This document shows positions 45,296 through 53,372 of a stretch of DNA of 63,769 nucleotides, piece after piece. The translations under genes were made by a program, and so were the position numbers. The stretch lies in contig JAUCQB010000172.1 in NCBI GenBank assembly GCA_030372985.1, forward strand, positions 1 through 63,769. The letters run 5' to 3'. Under the pieces are notes generated by a model. It ran no database searches and had not been told where the DNA came from. It was given only the letters and a program-made list of their open reading frames with translations. Each line of letters begins with the position of its first letter. Within the stretch, counting starts at the first letter, position 1. This DNA is from Phycisphaerae bacterium. Lineage in GTDB: Bacteria; Planctomycetota; Phycisphaerae; UBA1845; PWPN01.

Positions 45296-46675
45296 GTGAC
45301 GCGTGTTTTCACGATATTGGTGTTTTGCTGCTCCCTGAGCGTTCCCGCCATCGCGGCCGAGTCGGCACCCGCCGGCGACGCCGGAGGGCTGGAACGGCTC
45401 GATTTCCGCGAGGTCGTCAAGCAGGCCAAGGACAAGGTGTTTCCCGCGGTTGTTTTCGTCAAGTGTCTGCGGGAAAGCCACGAACAGGGCAAAAAACGCA
45501 CCGAGGACGTTTCCGGCAGCGGGGTCATCATTTCTCCGGACGGAGAGCTGCTGACCAACTGGCACGTCGTCGAGAAGGCGACGGAGGTGCGATGCCTGCT
45601 CCTGGACGGACAGGCGATGGACGCCAAGGTCCTCGGCACGGACAAGGACACCGACCTGGCCCTGGTTCAGCTTGTCGTGCCCGAGAATGCCAAACCGCTG
45701 CCCCACGCCGTTCTGGGCGATTCGACGAAGCTGAAGGAGGGCGATTTCGTCATGGCCATGGGGGCCCCGTGGGGACTGAGCCGCTCGGTCTCCATCGGGA
45801 TCATCTCCTGCAAGGACCGGTTTCTGCCCGAGGCCGGCGAATACAGCCTGTGGCTTCAGACCGACGCCTCGATCAGCCCGGGCAACTCGGGCGGGCCGCT
45901 GGTCAACACCGACGGCGAGATCGTCGGCATCAATACCCGCGGAGCGTTTTTCGGCGGCGACATGGGCTTTGCCATCCCCTCCGATACCATTCGCATCATC
46001 GTGCCGCAACTCCGTGAGTCCGGACACGTCAACTGGAGCTGGATGGGCCTGCAGCTTCAGCCGCTCAAGGATTTCAAGCGCAACATGTATTTCGACGGAA
46101 AAGAGGGAGTCATCGTGGCGGAGACCGATCCGGACAGCCCGGCGCGACGGGCCGGCATTCTGCCGCGAGACCGGCTCCTGAGGGTCAACGGAAAACCCCT
46201 CAACGCTATCACCGAGGAGAACCTTCCGGCGATCCGGCGGGAACTCGGGCTCCTCCCGAAGCACAAGCCCGCGAGGCTCGAACTTCTGCGGAACTCGGCC
46301 CCGCTCGTGCTGGAAGTCACCCCGCGTGAGAAGGGCAAAGTGGAGGGCGAGGAGCTCGACTGCCCGCGCTGGGACATGACCCTCAAGACGATCAACCAGT
46401 TCGAGAACCCCGATCTCTACTTCCATCGACAGAAGGGCGTATTCGTGTTCGGGATCAAGTATCCGGGGAACGCTTCGAACGCCGGCCTCCAGTCACAAGA
46501 CATTCTCTTGAAGATTGAGGGGAAAGATGTGACCACGCTCGATGAGGTGAAGGCGATTCACGAGGAGGCGATCCGAAACGTGGGCACCAAGCACCGAGTG
46601 CTGCTGACCGTGCTCCGCAACGGCCTGATGCGCCAGGTGGTGCTCGATTTCTCTCGTGAGTACGAGAAGGAGTAA
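45296..46675 (+). CDS. HtrA/DegP-type exported serine protease with PDZ domains
   Basis: 459 residues from GTG 45296, with AGGAGG eight bases upstream. Signal peptide MTRVFTILVFCCSLSVPAIA. The trypsin-like domain has a complete triad: His90 in LLTNWHVV, Asp120 in DTDLALV and Ser198 in SPGNSGGPL. Two PDZ-like regions follow (about 255-325 and 370-450), the second with AGLQSQDILLKIEG. These proteases degrade or refold damaged envelope proteins. It is the first of three overlapping or near-adjacent genes and is followed after 18 bp by a related protein without the triad. Confidence 0.9.
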   Translation: MTRVFTILVFCCSLSVPAIAAESAPAGDAGGLERLDFREVVKQAKDKVFPAVVFVKCLRESHEQGKKRTEDVSGSGVIISPDGELLTNWHVVEKATEVRCLLLDGQAMDAKVLGTDKDTDLALVQLVVPENAKPLPHAVLGDSTKLKEGDFVMAMGAPWGLSRSVSIGIISCKDRFLPEAGEYSLWLQTDASISPGNSGGPLVNTDGEIVGINTRGAFFGGDMGFAIPSDTIRIIVPQLRESGHVNWSWMGLQLQPLKDFKRNMYFDGKEGVIVAETDPDSPARRAGILPRDRLLRVNGKPLNAITEENLPAIRRELGLLPKHKPARLELLRNSAPLVLEVTPREKGKVEGEELDCPRWDMTLKTINQFENPDLYFHRQKGVFVFGIKYPGNASNAGLQSQDILLKIEGKDVTTLDEVKAIHEEAIRNVGTKHRVLLTVLRNGLMRQVVLDFSREYEKE

Positions 46676-46693
46676 CTTGAGAGGAGAAACACG

Positions 46694-48961
46694 ATGACCG
46701 GACAATCCATTGTGTTGCTTTCGCTGCTGCTGACCGCGACGGCCACGGACAAGGAGCCGCTGTCGCCGGCCGAACAGATCGCACTGCTCGATGGTCTGGC
46801 CCCCTCGCTGGTTCGCATCGAGTGCACGCTCCAGTACGACAAGGGCGAGCCGCCTGAGGCCCGCGGCCTCCTGGAACGGTGCCCCAACTGCGGCAGATAC
46901 CATATGAACAGCGCCGACGAAATGGTCAGCGAGGAACGCCCGATGGAAGCCTCGGGGTTCCTGCTGTCGCCGACACAAGTGCTAACCGCCGACCCCCTGA
47001 TGCACCCGCGATTCGTGAAAGACATGGTGGTCCGTTTCGGCAGCGCCTCGGTCAAGGCGAAGATCTCCGGCTACGCCACGCAGCAGAATGCCATCTTTCT
47101 GGAACTGAGTGAGCCGCTGCCGGGGACCAGGCCGCTGGCCTTTGACGCCGCCGGGACAGGACCCTACCTGGCGGTCACTTACAAGAACCTGAACGGCGAA
47201 TGGGCGGCCAACGTCGCCGCGATGCCCCTCAGCATCACCTCGACGGCCTCGAACCGGCGATTCTGCGCCACCCCCTCGCAGTGCCTGGTTGTGACCAGGG
47301 AAGGCACGCCGGTGGCCGTGTCCATGAAGGATCAGGTGTCGGCCGACGAGACGTGGAAGGGCTCCCCGCAGGGCTGGGACACTGTGCCCGCTCAGGATAT
47401 GACCGCAACCCTCAAGGCGCTTGAGGACCGCTGCAACCAGTGTCTGCTCCGTGTGGCGCTGAGCTTCCGCAGCCCGAAATCGCAGGGACAGGAGCGATAC
47501 CGCTCGTATTCCTATTACGACGAGGACGGCGACGACGCAGACGCCACCGAGCGGAACGTCATGGGGTTGCTGCTCGACGAGAAACGCGTCATGGTGCTTG
47601 CCCAGCTTGAGGCCAAGGTGACCGCGAGGCTCGAACGGGTTGTGGTTCACCCCGCGCAGGGCAAACCGGTGCCGGCCAAGTTCGACTGCTCGCTGACCGA
47701 TTACGGCTGCCTGCTGGTGATGCTGGAGACGCCACTAGAGGGCGCCGTTCGCACCTCGCAACGCCCGCTTCTCGAATACCGGGACCAGATGCTGTTATCC
47801 GCCGACCTATCCGTGAAAGGTGAGACGCGTATCGGTTACTACGGCCATGACCGCATCGCGGCTTTCACGACCGGCTGGAAACAGCGGGTGTATCCCGAGT
47901 CGGTGGGCGACATGCGCGGCGTCTTCCTTTTCGACAGGGATCTGTCGCTGGTGACCCTCCCGATCGCCAGGCGTAAGAAGGTGACCTTGCGGGAGGAATA
48001 CTCATACTCATCAGGTGGGGTGCAGATGACGCCGGCGATGTACGTTCAGGAGGCCCTTGCCGATCTGCCCAACCAGATCGATTTGAACAACGTCCCGCTG
48101 AGCGAGGAGGAAGAGAACCGGCTGGCATGGCTGGGGGTGGAGCTGCAGGCCCTTAACCGCGAACTGGCACGGGCCAACAACGTGTCCGAGCTGACCGGCG
48201 ACGGACGGAGCGGGGCGCTGGTCACCTTCGTGCATCCCGGTTCGCCCGCGGCGAAGGCCGGCATCGAGGCGGGATACATCCTGATCCGGCTTCACGTCGA
48301 GGGGCACCCCAAGCCGCTTGAGGTCAGGTTGAGCGATGACCGCTACGGCGGATACGAATCGTTCCCGTGGGACCGCCTCGACGAGGTCCCGGCCGAGTAC
48401 CTCGAGCAGTTGCCCAAGCCGTGGCCGGACGCCGAAAACAGCTTCACCCGGGCGCTGACCGACCTGGGATTCGGCAAGAAATACACCGCCGAGTTCTTTC
48501 ATGATGGTCAGGTGGTCAGAAAGGAATTTGAGGTGATCGTCAGCCCTCCCCATTTCGATTCGGCGCCCCGGTATAAGTCGGAGTCGTTGGGTATGACCGT
48601 ACGCAACCTGACCTACGAGGTTCGCCGCTACTTCCAGAAAAAAGATGACGACCCGGGCGTGATCGTGTCCAAGATCGAGCCCGGCGGCAAGGCATCCGTG
48701 GCGGGCATGATTCCCTACGAGATCATCACCCACGTGAACGACAACGCGGTCACGAACGTGAAGGACTTCGAGAAGCTCATTGCCGATCAGAAGCAACTGC
48801 GCCTGTCGGTCAACCGGAAAACACAGGGCCGGATCGTCAAGATCGATATGACCACGCCCGCAGGGGGCAAGGGGCTGATGGACAAACTGCGATCTTCGCT
48901 GCGGCGGCCCCGGCCGGAAACCGAGCCGGCCGAGACGACAACCACCCAACCCCGTGAGTGA
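46694..48961 (+). CDS. HtrA-like pseudoprotease with PDZ domains
   Basis: 755 residues; short N-terminal hydrophobic leader MTGQSIVLLSLLLTATA. The trypsin-like fold is traceable (ASGFLLSPTQVLTADPLM, NAIFLELSEPL, CLVVTREGTPVAVS), but the triad is lost: the His position in the LTNWHVV motif reads LTADPLM and GNSGGP reads REGTPV. A CPNCGRYH zinc-ribbon-like motif lies near residues 62-70. A second degenerate beta-barrel region and two PDZ domains follow (GALVTFVHPGSPAAKAGIE and GVIVSKIEPGGKASVAGM). It is probably a non-catalytic partner or sensor for the adjacent HtrA, 18 bp upstream. The last 8 bp overlap the YjbQ gene. Confidence 0.8.
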   Translation: MTGQSIVLLSLLLTATATDKEPLSPAEQIALLDGLAPSLVRIECTLQYDKGEPPEARGLLERCPNCGRYHMNSADEMVSEERPMEASGFLLSPTQVLTADPLMHPRFVKDMVVRFGSASVKAKISGYATQQNAIFLELSEPLPGTRPLAFDAAGTGPYLAVTYKNLNGEWAANVAAMPLSITSTASNRRFCATPSQCLVVTREGTPVAVSMKDQVSADETWKGSPQGWDTVPAQDMTATLKALEDRCNQCLLRVALSFRSPKSQGQERYRSYSYYDEDGDDADATERNVMGLLLDEKRVMVLAQLEAKVTARLERVVVHPAQGKPVPAKFDCSLTDYGCLLVMLETPLEGAVRTSQRPLLEYRDQMLLSADLSVKGETRIGYYGHDRIAAFTTGWKQRVYPESVGDMRGVFLFDRDLSLVTLPIARRKKVTLREEYSYSSGGVQMTPAMYVQEALADLPNQIDLNNVPLSEEEENRLAWLGVELQALNRELARANNVSELTGDGRSGALVTFVHPGSPAAKAGIEAGYILIRLHVEGHPKPLEVRLSDDRYGGYESFPWDRLDEVPAEYLEQLPKPWPDAENSFTRALTDLGFGKKYTAEFFHDGQVVRKEFEVIVSPPHFDSAPRYKSESLGMTVRNLTYEVRRYFQKKDDDPGVIVSKIEPGGKASVAGMIPYEIITHVNDNAVTNVKDFEKLIADQKQLRLSVNRKTQGRIVKIDMTTPAGGKGLMDKLRSSLRRPRPETEPAETTTTQPRE

Positions 48962-49394
48962 GGCAGCCGAGACCGTGACGCACCAGGACCGCATCGATAT
49001 CCGCACGTCGGGGCATCGGGACATGCACGACATCACCGAGCAGGTGGCGCGAATCGTCCAGGCATCGGGCATCCGCACGGGAATCGCCCACCTGTTCAAC
49101 ATTGGCAACACCGGGGCACTGGGTACCATCGAGTTCGAGCCGGGTCTGAAGCACGACTTGCCCGAACTGCTCGACCGGCTGATCCCGCCCAGCCGCGACT
49201 ACGGTCACGAGGAGGCGTGGAACGACGGCAACGGCCACTCGCACCTGCAAGCCACATGGCTCGGACCGGATCTCACCGTACCGGTCAGCAACGGGCAGCT
49301 CGCGTTGGGCACCTGGCAGCAGATCTTCCACCTCGAGTGCGACATCAAGCCCCGCCAGCGGCAGATCGTGGTGACGGTGACCGGGGAAGGATGA
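48954..49394 (+). CDS. YjbQ/UPF0047 family protein
   Basis: 146 residues from GTG 48954, overlapping the preceding stop by 8 bp, so translation is coupled. Family hallmarks are GIAHLFNIGNTGALGTIEFE, DYGHEEAWNDGNGHSHLQA, LGPDLTVPV and GQLALGTWQQIFHLE. Some members have thiamin-phosphate synthase activity; most are unassigned. The usual HTT segment reads GNTG here, which also occurs in one subfamily I recall, so it need not mean inactivity. Third gene of the HtrA operon. Confidence 0.85.
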   Translation: MSEAAETVTHQDRIDIRTSGHRDMHDITEQVARIVQASGIRTGIAHLFNIGNTGALGTIEFEPGLKHDLPELLDRLIPPSRDYGHEEAWNDGNGHSHLQATWLGPDLTVPVSNGQLALGTWQQIFHLECDIKPRQRQIVVTVTGEG

Positions 49395-49497
49395 ATGACG
49401 AAGGCTGAAGGATGAGTCAAGGATGACATTCATCGGCGCACACCCTGCGCCGTTCGACCATCGCGACCCGGTCACCCGTCGGCACTGCAGTGATTTG

Positions 49498-52400
49498 CTA
49501 GTCGCCCGGTTTCTGAACCACCGGAAAGACGTCCTTGACCGACCGGATGTGAATGTCCTGTTGCGGGAAGGCGATCTCGATGCCGGCGGCGCGAAAAGCC
49601 TTGTCGATCGCGTTCAGAAGGGCATGCTTCACCGCGAGAAGGCGGTCGACACCCTCGATGAACACCCGCAACTCGAAATCCAGCGAGCTGGCCCCGAAGC
49701 CGATGAAGAACGCCTGCGGGGCGGGGTCCCTGAGCACCTCGGGATGCTCTGCGGCAACCGCTCGCAGGATCCGCTCGACCTGGGCGGTGTCCGAGCCGTA
49801 CGCGACGCCCACCGGAATGACGATCCGCAGCGACTGGTCGGACAACGTCCAGTTGATCACCTGGCCGGTCACAAACTCCTTGTTGGGAATGATCAACTCC
49901 TTGCGGTCCCAGGTGATGATGGTCGTCGCCCGGATCTGCATGCGGCTGATCGTTCCGCTGATGTCCCCGACGGTCACCGTGTCGCCGACGCGAATCGGCC
50001 GCTCGAACAGCAGGATCAGGCCGGACACGAAGTTGGCGAAGATTTCCTGCAAGCCGAAGCCCAGGCCGACCGTCATCGCGGCGATCAGCCAATGCACGTT
50101 GGTCCAACTGACCCCCACGAAGCCGCACGCCACCACGGTGCCGATCGCCAGGATCGCGTATCGGACAATCATGACGATCGCGTACCTTTCGCCGGATTTC
50201 AGCGGCAGATGGGACAGCACGGTGATCTCCAGGAACGCGGGCACGTTCTTGGCCGCGCTGATCGTCATGATCACCGTCACGATGGCCAGGACCAGATCAA
50301 CCAGGGTGATGGCCAGGTCCGCGCGAGGCTGATACAGAGTGATGCCTCGAAGGTAATTGATCGCGGGAAGAATATCGGCCCAGATCAGCCACAGGCCGAT
50401 GGCAAGGACCAGCCACAGTGCGGCGCGGAACAGGTGCTGTGTCTGCTGGCTCAGGGTGGCGATATCGAGTTCAGGCTCGGCTTCCTCAGCGGTCGCCTCC
50501 CCGCCGGGCTGCCCGCCATCGCGGGCCTGCTCCGCGAGCTTGTCGACCAGACGCTTGCGGGCCTGGGCAATCGCCAGCCGACGGTGGGTCAGGAACAACC
50601 ATCGAAGGATCAGCCCGCGAATGACGAGCATGGCAGGCACAAACCACGCCGTACGGTAGACTCGGGCCATGAGCTGCAGCGAAGTATAGTAGTAGCCGGC
50701 GATGGTGAAGCCCGCCAGCACGATCGGGATGCCGACCAGATATGAGTACCAGACCCACCGGTATCGATCCATGGTCCCGCCGCGATGACCCGCGATCCGC
50801 CCCGCGAAAATGCCGCTGCTCGGCCGGAGCACCTGGGCGGTGAAAACGGTGAAGGCGGCCAGGACGACCAGAAAGGCGAGTCGGGAAACCGAGTCCTTCC
50901 AGTCGGCGACCACTTGCCACTGCTCCACAAAACCGACGATGAACAGCATCGGCGTCCCGATCAGCAGGAGCCACCCCAGGTGCCATCGGGCCACCTTCAG
51001 CGCGCTCGGCGCCCAGCCCAGGTGAGCTTCGGCCAGCCCTTTGGGGCGCAACAGCTCGCGGATGCCGCCGATGATCAGCAGCCACGCGGCCACTCGGGCC
51101 AAGGCCATGCCGATCGTCTTGGTCGTCTCGGACGCCGACGGCGCCAGGTTCAGCCGCCACGACAGCAACGACAGCACCACCGGCCATGACAGAGCCAGCA
51201 TGAGCGTACACACCAGCGCGACCGCCGTCGGGGCGAACGAGGTGTTGAGCTTCTGCCGGGCCTTCTCGCCACTGCGTTCGAGCAGCCGGCGAAACCGGGG
51301 GCGGCTTCCGAGAAACAGCAGCACCACCAGCAGGCTGAAAGCCGCCTGAAACGGGCGCCCTCGAGCGTCCCGGACCAGGGATTGCACCGCGTCGCCCCAC
51401 TCCGCCTCCCTGAACAACCATTTTGCCGCGTCCCATGCCTCGGTCAGGCTCGAGATGCTCATCTCCTCGTGGCTGCGCAGCCAGAGAATATGCTGGTTGA
51501 TGAAACTCAGATACTCTTCCGTCTCCTTGATCAGCGACTCGGTGACGTCCTGCACGTCAATCAGCCGGCTGGCATAGGTGCTATTATCGGTGATCAGCGA
51601 TTGAAGACTGTCTCGCTGGTTCGCGTACCATTTCGTTAGCTCATCCTCGAACCATTTTCTCCCTTCCACGAAGGCCGGATCGAACTGCAGCATGTCCCGT
51701 GCGACCAGGGAGGGGATGTCGACCAGAAGGTCCCTTTGTTTCCGCAAATCGAGCAATTCCAGCTCGACCTCCGCAATGGTCTCATGCTGCAACTCCACCT
51801 TCCGCCGGAGAGCGCTGACCTTGGGAAGCTCCATCCGCTCCTTTCGAAGCAACTGTCCCATGGCCTTGGTCACGCCCGCGGCCTGTACTTTCTCGCGCAC
51901 CGTCTCGGCGTTTCGCGTCGTCCGGTCCAACAGGCTCTTCAGCGAGTTGTACTCCTGCACCGTCTGTCCGAGTTGCCTTCCGATCTCCTGGCGTCGCTCG
52001 GCGAGTCTCTTGTTCTCTTCCGCCAGGGCTGCGATCCGTTTGGCCACCGGCTGGCTCTCGGCATCCGCCCGTCGTCTGGCCTCCTCCGCTTCGCGCACCT
52101 GGCGAGCCGTCTCCTCCCGGCGCTGCTGGGCGATCGCCTCCTGCCAGAGTGCGACCAGTCTCTCATTCTGTGACACCTGTCGGATAGCCAGGTCCCTCTG
52201 AGCCGAGAGCAGGTCACTCGTGGTCTCGTAGCTGGCCAGCTCCCTGTCGCATGCGGCCAGTTCGGCCTCCCTGGCCTTGGCCCGAGCCTGGACGTAAACG
52301 CTGAAAGCCGTGGTCACTGCCGCCGGCCCCTGGGGCTCGGCCACCGAAGCGAGTTCATGACCGATCTCTTCCCGCCGTTGCCTGACCTCGGTCCGGCGGT

Positions 52401-52887
52401 CGAGTCTTCGTCTGGGCTCCCTGTCGAGGCCGACGAGTTGCTGCTTACTCCTGTCGAGGTCGGCCTCGGCCTTGGCAAGCCCCTGCCGGAGCTGTTCCAG
52501 GGTGCCCTCAGCCGCCTCTGCCGGGACGGTGGGCGATTCGGGGGATTTCCTCAATTCGTCCCTGACGACCTGAAGCTGCGAGGGGGCGTCCTGGATGGCC
52601 TTCTGGTAATCGGCGGCCTTGCGAACCCACTCCTCCGTGGATTGCAGCTCCTTGATCGCCTGCCTGCAGTACTCGATCGCCTTGGCCCGCGTGGCCTCGT
52701 CCAGTTGTGCGTCCATTTCCAGGCGACCGAGCCGGGCCTGAACCGCCTGAACGGTCAGCCCGGTCATATCCGTCAACGCAGGCACGGTGGTCGGGGCACT
52801 CGAAGTCTGCTGGGCCACCGTCGGCAGTGAGAAACCTGCGAGCAGGACGACCCCAAGAATGACACTGGCCGTTGGAATTCGCTTCAT
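49498..52887 (-). CDS. MscK/KefA-type large mechanosensitive channel
   Basis: About 1129 residues from ATG 52887, which opens signal peptide MKRIPTASVILGVVLLAGFS; a GTG at 52914 is nine codons earlier. Residues about 30-480 are a long coiled-coil periplasmic region (ELQSTEEWVRKAADYQKAIQ and similar). About ten transmembrane helices follow. The C-terminal MscS domain has the pore helix and filter region MTVGLGFGLQEIFANFVSGL, FERPIRVGDTVTV and GTISRMQIRATTI. It protects against osmotic downshock. A 73-bp segment of this gene (50438-50510) is duplicated at 62424-62496. Confidence 0.88.
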   Translation of the reverse strand: MKRIPTASVILGVVLLAGFSLPTVAQQTSSAPTTVPALTDMTGLTVQAVQARLGRLEMDAQLDEATRAKAIEYCRQAIKELQSTEEWVRKAADYQKAIQDAPSQLQVVRDELRKSPESPTVPAEAAEGTLEQLRQGLAKAEADLDRSKQQLVGLDREPRRRLDRRTEVRQRREEIGHELASVAEPQGPAAVTTAFSVYVQARAKAREAELAACDRELASYETTSDLLSAQRDLAIRQVSQNERLVALWQEAIAQQRREETARQVREAEEARRRADAESQPVAKRIAALAEENKRLAERRQEIGRQLGQTVQEYNSLKSLLDRTTRNAETVREKVQAAGVTKAMGQLLRKERMELPKVSALRRKVELQHETIAEVELELLDLRKQRDLLVDIPSLVARDMLQFDPAFVEGRKWFEDELTKWYANQRDSLQSLITDNSTYASRLIDVQDVTESLIKETEEYLSFINQHILWLRSHEEMSISSLTEAWDAAKWLFREAEWGDAVQSLVRDARGRPFQAAFSLLVVLLFLGSRPRFRRLLERSGEKARQKLNTSFAPTAVALVCTLMLALSWPVVLSLLSWRLNLAPSASETTKTIGMALARVAAWLLIIGGIRELLRPKGLAEAHLGWAPSALKVARWHLGWLLLIGTPMLFIVGFVEQWQVVADWKDSVSRLAFLVVLAAFTVFTAQVLRPSSGIFAGRIAGHRGGTMDRYRWVWYSYLVGIPIVLAGFTIAGYYYTSLQLMARVYRTAWFVPAMLVIRGLILRWLFLTHRRLAIAQARKRLVDKLAEQARDGGQPGGEATAEEAEPELDIATLSQQTQHLFRAALWLVLAIGLWLIWADILPAINYLRGITLYQPRADLAITLVDLVLAIVTVIMTISAAKNVPAFLEITVLSHLPLKSGERYAIVMIVRYAILAIGTVVACGFVGVSWTNVHWLIAAMTVGLGFGLQEIFANFVSGLILLFERPIRVGDTVTVGDISGTISRMQIRATTIITWDRKELIIPNKEFVTGQVINWTLSDQSLRIVIPVGVAYGSDTAQVERILRAVAAEHPEVLRDPAPQAFFIGFGASSLDFELRVFIEGVDRLLAVKHALLNAIDKAFRAAGIEIAFPQQDIHIRSVKDVFPVVQKPGD
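50438..50510 (+). repeat. source segment of the 73-bp mscK duplication
   Basis: Lies in the coding region of the MscK-type channel (minus strand), in the linker following the VDKLAEQARDGGQPGG segment. The copy at 62424-62496 is exact. Confidence 0.85.
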
Positions 52888-53372
52888 GTGGCACTCATCC
52901 ATCGGAATCATCACTCAGCGTTGGTTTGACGTGAGCGGCCGATTGCCCCTTATCAGAACCCGCGCAAGGCTCTCGGCAAGGCGGCCATTATACGGCGTCC
53001 GCAGCAACCAGGCGAACCGTCGAAGCCGCATGCCGCAACCTTGCGGGAAATGCCCAGATCGCGGCTCGCGGACGTTGTCCGAGGAGAGCGCGACCACGTC
53101 CGCCTCGGCCAGGCGTGCGATGGCCTTCCGCCATGCCTCCCCAGCGGTCGGTCAGCATTCGACGGTGCCATCCCAAGAGCCACCGGAAGCGGAGACAGCC
53201 GGTTTCCGGACAGAAAAAAGGACCCAGAAAGGACACCGCGGTGACAGGGCGGTAACAAAGCCAGGCCATACTGGGATCAGTCGGCGGCCGCAGGAGAGCC
53301 GCCGCGAAAAAAGGCCCGACGGGGCCGGTTCCGCTGTAGAGGGAACCCGGACACCGCCAGAGGAGAATCATC
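52888..53372. other. divergent intergenic region, no gene seen
   Basis: A 485-bp gap between the channel gene start and the TPR-protein start. Only short non-motif frames are visible. It must contain two divergent promoters; no pair of -10/-35 boxes stood out. AGAGGAGAATCATC precedes the ATG at 53373. Confidence 0.35.

Noticed and set aside
49423..50745. 440-codon open frame on the plus strand
   Set aside because: It is antisense to the MscK-type channel, is rich in Arg, Asp, Gln and His and has no family motif. It did help reveal the 73-bp duplication shared with the 62.4-kb region.
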